Of a stretch of DNA of 22,892 bases, positions 1-8,014 are shown piece after piece. This DNA comes from an uncultured Gemmatimonadota bacterium (lineage in GTDB: Bacteria > Gemmatimonadota > Gemmatimonadetes > Gemmatimonadales > GWC2-71-9): NCBI GenBank assembly GCA_946479825.1, contig CAMLHU010000007.1, positions 1 through 22,892 on the forward strand, given 5' to 3'. Below the pieces are notes generated by a model that saw only the letters and a list, made by a program, of their open reading frames with translations, searched no databases and had not been told where the DNA came from. The position numbers and the translations under genes were made by a program. The first letter of the stretch is position 1; each line of letters opens with the position of its first letter.

Positions 1-1
1 G

Positions 2-1150
2 CCGGAGATCGGCGGCCTCTCCGGGCTCTGGCACAAGGTGGACCCGAAGACCCTCAACCTGCTCCCCGACTTCTCGAACTGGGGGGTGGCCCTCTCGGTG
101 CTCATCATCCCGATCACCATCCAGTGGTGGTCGGTCTGGTACCCCGGCGCGGAGCCGGGAGGCGGGAGCTACATCGCCCAGCGGATGCTGGCGTCCAAGA
201 CCGAGAAGGACGCGCTCACCGGCACGCTCTTCTTCAACGTGATGCACTACGCGCTCCGGCCGTGGCCCTGGATCATCGTGGCGGTGGCCTCGACGGTCAT
301 CTATCCGGACCTCGCCTCGATCGCACACACCTTCCCGCACCTCGACCCGCGGCTCATCGGCGACGATATCGCCTACCCCGCGATGTTGCGGTTCCTCCCG
401 GCCGGGTTCCTCGGCCTGATGATCGCCGGGATGCTCGCGGCCTACCGGTCCACGATCGAGACCCACCTCAACTGGGGAACGAGCTACCTCGTCCACGACC
501 TCTACCGGCGCTTCCTCCGGAAGGACGCGACCGAGCGCCACTACGTGTTCGTCGGGCGGGTCACTACGGCGCTCCTGATGGTCTGCGCCGCGCTGCTCAC
601 CTTCGAGCTCGACACCGCCAAGGAGGCCTTTGACCTCATCCTCTCGGTCGGGGCCGGCACCGGGCTCATCTACCTGCTGCGGTGGTTCTGGTGGCGGATC
701 AACGCCTGGAGCGAGGTCTCCGCGATGGTGAGCTCGTTCCTGGTGGCGGTGGGCTTCTTCGTGGCCGGGAAGCTGGGACACACCGTGCCGAGCTACGTGT
801 CGCTCATCGTGACGGTGGCGAGCACGACGGTGGTCTGGATGGCGGTGACCTTCCTGACCGCGCCGGCCGAGCGCGAGACGCTGGTGCGGTTCTACACCCT
901 GGTGCGCCCGGCCGGACCCGGGTGGCGCCCGATCGCCGCGGAAGCGAAGGTCGGCCCCTCTCCCGACAGCCTCGCCCAGTCGCTGCTCGGCTGGGTGCTC
1001 GGCTGCCTCTTCGTCTACTCGGCGCTCTTCGGGACCGGAAGCTTCCTGTACGGCCGGACCGGCCCGTTCGCGATGTGGCTGGTGGTGTTCCTGGTGAGCG
1101 GGGTGGGACTGCTCAAGGTGGTGCCGAGGATGTGGGGGGAGGCGAAGTAG
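2..1150 (+). CDS. Sodium/solute symporter (SSS family), C-terminal part
   Basis: The reading frame is open from the left window edge, so the true start lies upstream; about 382 residues are visible. The protein is strongly hydrophobic, with roughly eight membrane segments separated by short charged loops. The visible part includes GGGSYIAQRMLASKTEKDAL and the helix GFLGLMIAGMLAAYRSTIET, both typical of the core of SSS (SGLT-like) sodium-coupled transporters. Such proteins import sugars, nucleosides, amino acids or other organic solutes across the inner membrane using the sodium gradient. The substrate cannot be read from sequence. It is convergent with a fucosidase/HexNAc operon, so a sugar is a reasonable guess. 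The family call is firm and the substrate is inference. Confidence 0.88.
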   Translation, partial: PEIGGLSGLWHKVDPKTLNLLPDFSNWGVALSVLIIPITIQWWSVWYPGAEPGGGSYIAQRMLASKTEKDALTGTLFFNVMHYALRPWPWIIVAVASTVIYPDLASIAHTFPHLDPRLIGDDIAYPAMLRFLPAGFLGLMIAGMLAAYRSTIETHLNWGTSYLVHDLYRRFLRKDATERHYVFVGRVTTALLMVCAALLTFELDTAKEAFDLILSVGAGTGLIYLLRWFWWRINAWSEVSAMVSSFLVAVGFFVAGKLGHTVPSYVSLIVTVASTTVVWMAVTFLTAPAERETLVRFYTLVRPAGPGWRPIAAEAKVGPSPDSLAQSLLGWVLGCLFVYSALFGTGSFLYGRTGPFAMWLVVFLVSGVGLLKVVPRMWGEAK

Positions 1151-1167
1151 ATCGGGGTCGGTACGCG

Positions 1168-1188
1168 GCAAGCGGTGAGCGGTGAGCG
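1168..1188. repeat. Three phased heptamers, GCAAGCG GTGAGCG GTGAGCG
   Basis: Three seven-base units stand in tandem in the 50-base gap between the convergent symporter and fucosidase genes. The same unit family, in larger number and in both orientations, fills the other convergent gap at 10233-10336. This makes it a dispersed short repeat and not chance low complexity. Function is unknown; it may form a hairpin or act in termination. Confidence 0.6.
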
Positions 1189-1200
1189 GGGCGCCGACGC

Positions 1201-2868
1201 TTACGGCGTGCGCCGAAGCAGCAGCTCGACGGACGGCGCGCCAAGGGCGGTGCCCTGGATGATGACCGTCCGGCCGAGCTCGGGCACGGAGAGATAGAAC
1301 ACGTCCTTCCGCCGTCGGTCGCGCCGAAGCAGCTGCGGCGACGACACGCCGCCTTCCAAGACGCTGATCCGCTCCACCTGCACCGTCTCTCCCCTGGACC
1401 CGGCGAACCGCAGCCGGTATTCGGCGGCGGTGGCCAGGTGCGGCGTCAGGTCCACCGAGAACGTCGCCCCACTCCAGCCCGCCACCACGTCGTCCGCGGT
1501 CAGGTCCACGTCGCCGTTCCAGGTCGCCGGCGGCTCGGCGCCGGTCGCGAACGCCGCCAGGCGCCGGATCCGCGGCGTGCCGCGCGTGTCCGTGACCACC
1601 AGCCGCAGCGCGGTCGTGGTGACGGGGCCGATCGGATGGATGTGCTTGTGCCCGATCGCCGTGCCGGCGCCGGCCGTCACCCACCTGCCGTCGCCGTTCT
1701 GCGCCTCGATCCGGTAGCCACGCACCCGTTCGCCCGCCGTGATGTCCTCCTGCAGTATCACGTGATCCACCGCGCGCGGCTCCGGGAACCGGAGCTCCAG
1801 GCGACTGCCCTGGCCGGCCGTGTCGCCGACCGCCTGACCGAAGCGCCGGAGGATGGCGTCGCCGAACTCGCGAGCCCGCGCGGCGTCGGCTGTGGGGATG
1901 CGCCCGGTGCGATCGGGCGGGAAATTGAGCAGCAGCTGTGCGCCGTGTCCCACCGACCGATAGTAGATCTCCATCAGCGCGTCCAGCGACAGCAGGTTCT
2001 TCTCGTCCGTCGTGCTCCAGAACCAGTTCGGCCGCCGGACCGAGACGTCGACCTCAACCGGGAGCCAGACTTCGCCGTCGGGGTCGCTCACCAGCGCCGT
2101 CGCGTTGCCGCTCGCGGCCTCGTCGGCCGGGAGCGCGTTCCAGCACGGATACGGCGCGAAGCCGTCTTCGTTCCCGACCCAGCGGATGGTCGCGTCGGGG
2201 CCCTGGAACACCATCGCGCGCGGCTGGTATCGCGCGACGATGTCGTGGGTCGGAACGACGCTGCTCCCGTCGAGCCAGAGCTCGACGATCGGCCCGTAGC
2301 GGCTCAGCACCTCCGTGAGCTGCTGCCGGTAGATCGCGTCGTAGGCCCGCTGGGCCGCCGGCGTGGCGCATCGCCCGCTCAGCCCGGCGCCGTGCTTGTC
2401 GTCCCGTGGGCTCAGGTACACACCGAGGCCGAGCCCGCGCGCCTTGCACGCCGCGGCGAGATCGGCCATCACGTCGCCGTGGCCGCCCTTCCAGGGGGAG
2501 TTCCTGATCGAATAGTCGGTGGTCTCGGTCTGCCAGAGGCAGAAGCCGCCGACGTGCTTGGCGACGAGCACTACGTACCGGGCGCCGGCCGAGGCGGCGA
2601 CGTCGGCCCACTGCTCGGCGTCGATGTCGGTCACTACCTGCGCCGGCGCGAGCGAGAGGTCGTCGTACTCCTTGTCCTGCCAGGTGTTCGGGGCCAGGTG
2701 GACGAACATCCCGATCTCGAGGTCCTGCCACGCCGCCTGCGCCGGCGTGGGGAGGGCGAGCTTCGGGCGGAGCGCGGCGCCTGGCCAATGGCGGGCGAAA
2801 TGCGGGACCAGCGGCAGCGCCGCGAGCGTGGAAAGGAAGGTGCGGCGGGAGGCCTCACCGGACGACAA
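1201..2868 (-). CDS. Secreted alpha-L-fucosidase (GH29) with C-terminal sandwich domain
   Basis: This enzyme would hydrolyse terminal alpha-L-fucose from glycans outside the cytoplasm. I chose the TTG at 2868 because an AAGGGG ribosome site lies seven bases upstream and the frame then opens with a Tat-like signal, SRRTFL (residues 7-12). This gives 555 residues. The GH29 barrel starts near residue 45 with IGMFVHLAP. It continues with KHVGGFCLW (104-112), TTDYSIRNSPWKGG and ELWLDGS, where Asp200 is the expected nucleophile. The family's usual SPWD motif is SPRD here. A beta-sandwich follows (VILQEDITAGERVRGYRIEA), then an extra C-terminal stretch of about 100 residues. The first 14 bases overlap the end of the upstream glycosidase gene, suggesting coupled translation. 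An ATG further upstream (3006) would place the start inside that gene and is unlikely. Confidence 0.88.
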   Translation of the reverse strand: MSSGEASRRTFLSTLAALPLVPHFARHWPGAALRPKLALPTPAQAAWQDLEIGMFVHLAPNTWQDKEYDDLSLAPAQVVTDIDAEQWADVAASAGARYVVLVAKHVGGFCLWQTETTDYSIRNSPWKGGHGDVMADLAAACKARGLGLGVYLSPRDDKHGAGLSGRCATPAAQRAYDAIYRQQLTEVLSRYGPIVELWLDGSSVVPTHDIVARYQPRAMVFQGPDATIRWVGNEDGFAPYPCWNALPADEAASGNATALVSDPDGEVWLPVEVDVSVRRPNWFWSTTDEKNLLSLDALMEIYYRSVGHGAQLLLNFPPDRTGRIPTADAARAREFGDAILRRFGQAVGDTAGQGSRLELRFPEPRAVDHVILQEDITAGERVRGYRIEAQNGDGRWVTAGAGTAIGHKHIHPIGPVTTTALRLVVTDTRGTPRIRRLAAFATGAEPPATWNGDVDLTADDVVAGWSGATFSVDLTPHLATAAEYRLRFAGSRGETVQVERISVLEGGVSSPQLLRRDRRRKDVFYLSVPELGRTVIIQGTALGAPSVELLLRRTP

Positions 2869-5857
2869 GCAGCCACCCCTTTCCGGGGGCCATCGGGATC
2901 GGCTCGCCGACCTTGAACGTGGCCGCGGGCTGGAACTTCTCGATCGCCGGCGCGGAGATGGTCGCGGTGCGGGGATCGAGGCCGAGCGCCTTCCAGTCGA
3001 TGGCAAGCCGGAGGGGCACGGTGTCGCGGGCCCAGCTCGCGACGGCGATCATCGTCCGGCCCTTGCGGACGTAGCTGGTGGCCAGGATGTCGGGACGCCC
3101 GGTCCTGACCGGATTTGATGGCGCCCACCAGCCGAGCATCCTGGCATCGGTGATGCCGAAGCGATCCCACGCAAGCCAGAGCGGCCGCGGGTCGCCGGCC
3201 CAGGGGAGCCGGTTGGTCATCCCGAAGACCATCCCGCGCCAGGGATTGCCGTCGTCCTGCAGCATCTCGCCCATCAGGCCGAAGGGGATCCCCGAGATCT
3301 CCGTGAGCCAGTAGTCCGGCGGCGAGTTGTAGTCGAAGTACTCGCCGAACCAGAGCCGGTCGATGTAGGGGAAGTGCTCGAGGTACAGGTTGGCGCTCGA
3401 GGCGTAGCCGTCGTTCTTGTCGTACTGGTTGGCGCTGTGGAGGTCGATCATCGGGTGCGGCCGGCCGCGGACCAGGACCCGGCGGATCCGCTGCATCGTG
3501 GTCCGGTCGAAGGCGACGTCGTCGAGGTAGATGCCGTCGATCTGCTCGTGGCGGACGAGCCAGTCGAGCCCTTCGACGTAGAAGTTGTGCCACCGGCTGA
3601 TGCCGCTCGTCACCACCGCCACGTCGTGCCGCTCGGGAACGACCCACCCGGTGATGTAGTCGTCCACGAAGTGCTCCTGCAGCCAGGAGTGCCCTCCGCC
3701 CGGGCCGTCGGCGAAGACCTCGTTGCCGAGGCTCCGCAGCGTCCAGATCTCGGGGGCGTGGTTCGTAAGCTCGCGGACGGTGTAGTAGATCTTGAACCGC
3801 ACCCCGGCGGCGTGGGCGCTGTCAGCGTACGCGCGCATCTCCTTCGGCCGGAGGAACGGGTAGTTGATGAACGGGTTGATGTCGGTGGCGTGGTGCACGT
3901 TGACCACATTGGCGCCGGAATCCACCACCTGCGCGATCGGCACGTAGGCGTGATAGAACCGGGTGGAGAACTGCGCCTTCGGGTCGATCGGGTGGAACGG
4001 CGTGAGGAGGAGCCGTACGTTGAAGTAGAGCGTGTCGCCGGGTGCCATGGCGCGCGGGCCGCTCGAGCATCGCATCCGGTAGGCCACCGGCCCGTCGCCG
4101 CCGAAGTGGCAGCTCCCCTTCCCGCCGTTGTCCCAGCTCTCCGGCATCACGAGGGGCCGGAGCTGGTAGAAGTTGGTGTTGAGCGGGCGGACGTAGTGCT
4201 GGTCCGTGAGGGTCACCTGCATCCCGACGTTGACGTCGCCGATCCAGACGGCGTCCTGGTTCTTGTGGACGTCCCACCGCCAGTCGAAGCTGTCGGGCGT
4301 GAGCCCGCCCTTCTCCCCCATCCCCATGAAGTACTTCGCCGCGCTCCGCCGCCACGGCACGTCGAGGCGCACGTCGCCGAGCGCCACCGGGCGCGACGTC
4401 ACGAGCCGCACGGTGTACTCGATGTTGCCGTCGAACTCCATCTGGGCGTGGCTCAGCAGCGTGAGCGGCCCGGCGGTGCTCGTGGCCTCCCAGATCGCGG
4501 CCCCCGGCATCCGGCGGACGAACCGGACGCCGTGATGGACCCACGGCATCGCCCGGCCGGCGGTGTCGGTGGCTGTGAGGGTGACGGGATCGGCCAGGAG
4601 CGCGCGGCCGCGGGCGCCGATCGAGGTCATCTCCGGCGTGAATCGGCTCACCACCTGCCGGGGCCAGCCGCTCGGCGCGAGCGTCACGGTCCGGCCGAGG
4701 ACGCTCACCGCGTTGCCGCGCACCGCGACCGGGGTGTACGGCGGGACCAGCGTGGTGTCGAGCGCCAGCGTGCTATTGAGCCACCGGAGGCGCGAGAGTC
4801 GCCACGGCTCGTCGTCGCCGTGGTCGGCGATGAGCTCGCTGCTCACCGTGAGGCGGATCGGGAGCGTGGTGGCGACGCCGCCCGCGGTGACGGTCACCGA
4901 GCCGGTGTACTCGCCCGGCGCCGCGGTCGTAGGCACCATCACCCCGCACCAGAGCGGCTGGACGGCCTCGCTGTCCACCGCCAGCGTCTTGGTGAACGGC
5001 TTCCCTTCCCAATCCACGCCGCCGGTGTTGAACGACTGGAACGCCGAGGCCGGGACGACGCTGCCGCCGGGCCCGGCCAGGTCGGTGAACGCGACCGAGA
5101 TGCCGTTCACCGGTCGGAGCGCCCAGAGCCCCACCTGGAACGCGTAGAACTCGCCGCGCTCCGCGGCGCCGGTGACCGGACCGCCCGGGCCCGTCACCGT
5201 CCAGCGGGCGGGGAGACTGTGCCGCATCCGGATGGCACGGGTGCGGTCCTCCGGGAAGAGCAGGTACGGGCGGCCCTGGGCCGAGTCGCGGAGCGCGGCG
5301 GTCTCTTCGGCGGTGGCGATCACTTCCATCGGATACACCGACGCGAGCGAATCCACGTCGTCGAATTCGGTGACGGTCGCGCGCGGAAGCGACTGCCACC
5401 GGGCCTCGGCGAGCCCGGCGGAATCCACACCGGCGGAGGCGCGCCAGGCGGCGCTCGATGTGGTGTCCGGCGGACGGTAGGTGATGCGCGGGTAGTTGGA
5501 GCGGAAGGTGCCCTGATAGGGCATGTAGTAGACGTAGTAGGCGCCGGCGCCCGCCGCAGGCTCGAAGACCACGTCGCCCGATTCGCGGGTGACGCCGAGC
5601 GCCACGGCGTTCAAGACCCGCGCGCCGGCGGCGGTGACCACCTCGACCCGCTTGAGCTCCGGGTGCCGGTCGCGCCGGCGCCACGGGATATGCACCTGCA
5701 CCGCCGTGGCCGCCTCGTCCACCTGGACGACCGCACGGTGGTTACCGAAGCTGTCCGGCTCCCAGGCCGCGATGCGGTACGGGACCGACTGCGCGGAAAG
5801 TGCGGTCGGCAGGAACAGGACGCCCAGCAGGGCGGCCGCCGTCAGGTGACGGGACAT
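2855..5857 (-). CDS. Large secreted GH123-like (DUF6067-type) glycoside hydrolase
   Basis: This is a 1000-residue exported protein. It has a Sec signal peptide (hydrophobic core LTAAALLGVLFLPTAL, cleavage likely after LSA near residue 22). The first half, to about residue 590, is beta-rich. The second half looks like a TIM barrel, with VVNVHHATDINPFINYP, then VRFKIYYTVREL, then DGIYLDDVAFDR near residue 778. This layout matches the GH123-like/DUF6067 'glycoside hydrolase domain' proteins; GH123 itself contains beta-N-acetylgalactosaminidases. I cannot identify the catalytic pair, so activity is unproven. The ATG at 5857 has a GGGAG site five bases upstream. It lies ten bases after the HexNAc kinase gene and overlaps the fucosidase start by 14 bases. 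The context suggests attack on a HexNAc-containing glycan. The architecture call is moderate and the substrate is inferred. Confidence 0.7.
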   Translation of the reverse strand: MSRHLTAAALLGVLFLPTALSAQSVPYRIAAWEPDSFGNHRAVVQVDEAATAVQVHIPWRRRDRHPELKRVEVVTAAGARVLNAVALGVTRESGDVVFEPAAGAGAYYVYYMPYQGTFRSNYPRITYRPPDTTSSAAWRASAGVDSAGLAEARWQSLPRATVTEFDDVDSLASVYPMEVIATAEETAALRDSAQGRPYLLFPEDRTRAIRMRHSLPARWTVTGPGGPVTGAAERGEFYAFQVGLWALRPVNGISVAFTDLAGPGGSVVPASAFQSFNTGGVDWEGKPFTKTLAVDSEAVQPLWCGVMVPTTAAPGEYTGSVTVTAGGVATTLPIRLTVSSELIADHGDDEPWRLSRLRWLNSTLALDTTLVPPYTPVAVRGNAVSVLGRTVTLAPSGWPRQVVSRFTPEMTSIGARGRALLADPVTLTATDTAGRAMPWVHHGVRFVRRMPGAAIWEATSTAGPLTLLSHAQMEFDGNIEYTVRLVTSRPVALGDVRLDVPWRRSAAKYFMGMGEKGGLTPDSFDWRWDVHKNQDAVWIGDVNVGMQVTLTDQHYVRPLNTNFYQLRPLVMPESWDNGGKGSCHFGGDGPVAYRMRCSSGPRAMAPGDTLYFNVRLLLTPFHPIDPKAQFSTRFYHAYVPIAQVVDSGANVVNVHHATDINPFINYPFLRPKEMRAYADSAHAAGVRFKIYYTVRELTNHAPEIWTLRSLGNEVFADGPGGGHSWLQEHFVDDYITGWVVPERHDVAVVTSGISRWHNFYVEGLDWLVRHEQIDGIYLDDVAFDRTTMQRIRRVLVRGRPHPMIDLHSANQYDKNDGYASSANLYLEHFPYIDRLWFGEYFDYNSPPDYWLTEISGIPFGLMGEMLQDDGNPWRGMVFGMTNRLPWAGDPRPLWLAWDRFGITDARMLGWWAPSNPVRTGRPDILATSYVRKGRTMIAVASWARDTVPLRLAIDWKALGLDPRTATISAPAIEKFQPAATFKVGEPIPMAPGKGWLLVVR
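2876..2881 (-). promoter_or_regulatory. Ribosome binding site deciding the fucosidase TTG start
   Basis: On the minus strand AAGGGG stands seven bases before the TTG at 2868. This is the only good Shine-Dalgarno match near the twin-arginine signal. It lies inside the last codons of the upstream glycosidase gene, so initiation probably depends on ribosomes finishing that gene. Confidence 0.6.
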
Positions 5858-5867
5858 CGGATCTCCC

Positions 5868-6989
5868 TTACGGAAGAGTGGCCCTGGCCGCGGAGTCGCC
5901 CACGATCGCTTCCAGGTCGGCGGCCCGCTCCGTCAACCGCTCGAAGAGCCGGAACTGGGTACGCGCGCGGTCGAGGTTCTGCCCCGCGCGCTCGGTGCGG
6001 TAATATCGGTCGCCGTTGAGGTGGTCGGTGAGGAACCGGACCGCCTGTTCGAGGGTGATGAGCCGGCCCGCGAAGACGAGCAGCCGGCGTTCGTCCGGCG
6101 TCAGGACCTCTCCCGCCTCGGACAGATAGCCTTCCACCAGCGCCCGGAACCACGGGATCCGCACGCTCACGCGCGTCAGGTCCGGCTCGTCCTCCGCGGC
6201 GGGGCTCACGGTGGACCGGACGAGATCGCCGAAGTCGTGGAGCGCCGTCCCCGGCATCATCGTGTCGAGGTCCACCACGCAGAGCGCGCGCCCGGTGTCC
6301 GCCTCGAAGAGGACGTTGGCGATCTTCGCGTCGTTGTGCACCACCCGCCGGGGGATCCGGCCGGTGCGCATCAGCGGTGGCAGGACGTCGGCCAGCGACT
6401 GGTGCCGCAAGGCCAGGTCGATCTCCGCCGCCGCCCCCGCGGCGCGCTGCACCGGGTCGGCGCGGACCGACTGCACCAGCTGCCGATAGCGCGCCGCGGT
6501 GTCGTGGAACCCCGGGATCGTCTCGACCAGCGGGGGGCCGTCGTAGTCCGCGGTCAGCCGCAGCAGCTCGCCGAAGGCGCGGGCGGCCTCGCGGGCCTGC
6601 TCGGGCGAGGCGGCCTCGGTGCGGACCGACGCCGCCTCGATGAACGGGTAGAGCCGCCAGGCGGCGCCGTCCCGGGCGCGGTGGAAGCCCTGCCCACCCC
6701 GCGTCGGGATCACCACCAGCGTCCGCCGCTCCCAGTCCGCCACCCCCGCGGCCCGGAGCCGGGCGGCCACGTGGCGGGTGACGTTGGCGACGTTCGCCAT
6801 CAGCCCGTCGGCGTCGGTGAACACCGTCGGGTTGATCCGCTGGAGCAGGAGGACGCGCCGCCCGCCGGCGGCGTCGGCGAGTTCGATGCGATAGGAGTCG
6901 TTGATGTAGCCGCCCGGGAGCGGCTCGACCGCCACGAGCTCGCCGGCGACGTCGAACTGCGCGACGAGCTCGGCGAACGACTCGCTCAT
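5868..6989 (-). CDS. N-acetylhexosamine 1-kinase-like phosphotransferase
   Basis: The protein has 373 residues and belongs to the aminoglycoside-phosphotransferase fold. It carries the catalytic motif VVHNDAKIANVLF (Asp220) and the metal-binding segment VVDLDTMMPG followed by DFGDLVR. These motifs closely resemble NahK, which phosphorylates GlcNAc or GalNAc at the anomeric carbon. The N-terminus has the expected GGYINDSYRI nucleotide-loop segment. The start ATG at 6989 overlaps the end of the nucleotidyltransferase gene by four bases (ATGA), so the two are probably co-translated. Kinase plus nucleotidyltransferase would convert free HexNAc to HexNAc-1-phosphate and then to a nucleotide sugar. 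An alternative reading is an AmgK-type MurNAc/GlcNAc kinase of cell-wall recycling. The fold is certain; the sugar is inferred from motifs and neighbours. Confidence 0.8.
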   Translation of the reverse strand: MSESFAELVAQFDVAGELVAVEPLPGGYINDSYRIELADAAGGRRVLLLQRINPTVFTDADGLMANVANVTRHVAARLRAAGVADWERRTLVVIPTRGGQGFHRARDGAAWRLYPFIEAASVRTEAASPEQAREAARAFGELLRLTADYDGPPLVETIPGFHDTAARYRQLVQSVRADPVQRAAGAAAEIDLALRHQSLADVLPPLMRTGRIPRRVVHNDAKIANVLFEADTGRALCVVDLDTMMPGTALHDFGDLVRSTVSPAAEDEPDLTRVSVRIPWFRALVEGYLSEAGEVLTPDERRLLVFAGRLITLEQAVRFLTDHLNGDRYYRTERAGQNLDRARTQFRLFERLTERAADLEAIVGDSAARATLP

Positions 6990-7888
6990 CCGTGCAGCCG
7001 TTCGGGGTAGGCCCCTTCAGTCACCAGGCGGTGGATGGCGGCGCTCACGGCCGGCCGGTCGCCCGGGTAGGTCATCCCGAACCAGCGGCTCCCCGACTCG
7101 ATGACCCGGACCCGGGCCGCGCCGCGCTTCACCGCGCGATCGAGCTCGCTCGGCAGCAGGTATTCGCCCTTCGCGAGGTCGGCCGTACGGAAGAATTCGT
7201 CGAACCCGGCGCGCAGGAGGGGGAAGACGGCCGGCGTGAAGCCCCAGAAATTCATCGACACGGGGGTCTCGTCGGCGATGGGGGCGCCGTCCTTACCCGC
7301 CAGGCGTCCGTCGGCCCGGCGCTGGATGTCGTAGGTCTCGACGATGTCCTCGAGCCAGCCGTCCCGGCTCACCCGGCAGACGCCGCGGTTGACGCCGCCC
7401 GATTCCGAGAGCGTGTCGACCAGGCGGTAGCCCACCAGCGCAAAGGTGTCGTCGCGGTTCCCGGCGAAGAACCGCGCCAGCGCCTCGTAGGCGCCGCGCC
7501 CGTAGAAGTCGTCGGCGTTGATCACCGCGAACGGGCCGTTCACCTGCCGCTCGGCCGCGAGCACCGCCTGTCCCGTCCCCCACGGCTTGGCGCGGTCCGC
7601 CGGAGGCGTCACGCCGGCGGGGATGTCCTCCTTCCGCTGGTGCGCCGTGGCAACGTCGATGGTCGATCCGTAGCGCTCGGCGACGAAGGGGCGGAACGCC
7701 TCCTCCATGTCGGGCCGGATGATGAACACCACCCGGCCGAACCCGGCGCGCTTGGCGTCGAAGACCGAGTAGTCCATCAGGGTCGCGCCGCCGGGGCCGA
7801 CGGGATCGAGCTGCTTGAGGCCGCCGTAGCGGCTGCCCATCCCCGCGGCGAGGACGACGAGCGTAGGTGCGGTGGTCGAGTTGGCCAT
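6986..7888 (-). CDS. Sugar-1-phosphate nucleotidyltransferase
   Basis: This 300-residue cytosolic enzyme would join a nucleoside triphosphate and a sugar 1-phosphate into a nucleotide sugar plus pyrophosphate. The N-terminal signature LVVLAAGMGSRYGGLKQLD (10-28) is a nucleotidyltransferase P-loop variant, and VINADDFYG (123-130) supplies the metal-binding aspartates. The form resembles Bacteroidota nucleotidyltransferases that sit beside NahK-like kinases. It is the first gene of the minus-strand operon, and its end overlaps the kinase start by four bases. It is probably a UDP-HexNAc pyrophosphorylase, but the base and sugar are not readable; a MurU-like role is the main alternative. The start ATG at 7888 has no clear Shine-Dalgarno, so its leader may be short or unusual. 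A TATATT element lies 36 bases upstream. Confidence 0.8.
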   Translation of the reverse strand: MANSTTAPTLVVLAAGMGSRYGGLKQLDPVGPGGATLMDYSVFDAKRAGFGRVVFIIRPDMEEAFRPFVAERYGSTIDVATAHQRKEDIPAGVTPPADRAKPWGTGQAVLAAERQVNGPFAVINADDFYGRGAYEALARFFAGNRDDTFALVGYRLVDTLSESGGVNRGVCRVSRDGWLEDIVETYDIQRRADGRLAGKDGAPIADETPVSMNFWGFTPAVFPLLRAGFDEFFRTADLAKGEYLLPSELDRAVKRGAARVRVIESGSRWFGMTYPGDRPAVSAAIHRLVTEGAYPERLHG

Positions 7889-7923
7889 GGTCGGAAGCAG
7901 GCTATATAAGGAAGGGAAGGCGG

Positions 7924-7929
7924 AATATA
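7924..7929 (-). promoter_or_regulatory. Putative -10 element (TATATT) of the glycan operon
   Basis: On the minus strand TATATT ends 35 bases before the nucleotidyltransferase ATG, within an AT-rich island (also TATATA around 7903-7908) that stands out in this GC-rich DNA. It fits the TAnnTT pattern seen before other genes here. No -35 element is evident. Confidence 0.4.
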
Positions 7930-7970
7930 CCGGTCCCGCACCGCCCGGAGCGAGCGCGGCGCGGAATCGC

Positions 7971-7976
7971 TAACTT
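7971..7976 (+). promoter_or_regulatory. Putative -10 element (TAACTT)
   Basis: TAACTT ends 38 bases before the ATG at 8015 in the divergent gap. It matches the TAnnTT motif found before several genes in this window. No convincing -35 box is visible. Confidence 0.4.
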
Positions 7977-8014
7977 AGGGTGGTTCCGGCCCCCTGACGA
8001 GAGGTCTCGGCCCG

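Noticed and set aside
3374..6019. Very long plus-strand open frame of 881 codons
   Set aside because: It is antisense to the GH123-like gene and the kinase end. Its translation is rich in Arg, Val, His and Asp with no motif, as expected opposite GC-rich codons.
6021..7909. Two plus-strand open frames opposite the kinase and nucleotidyltransferase
   Set aside because: They are shadows of genes with clear active sites and show compositional bias only.
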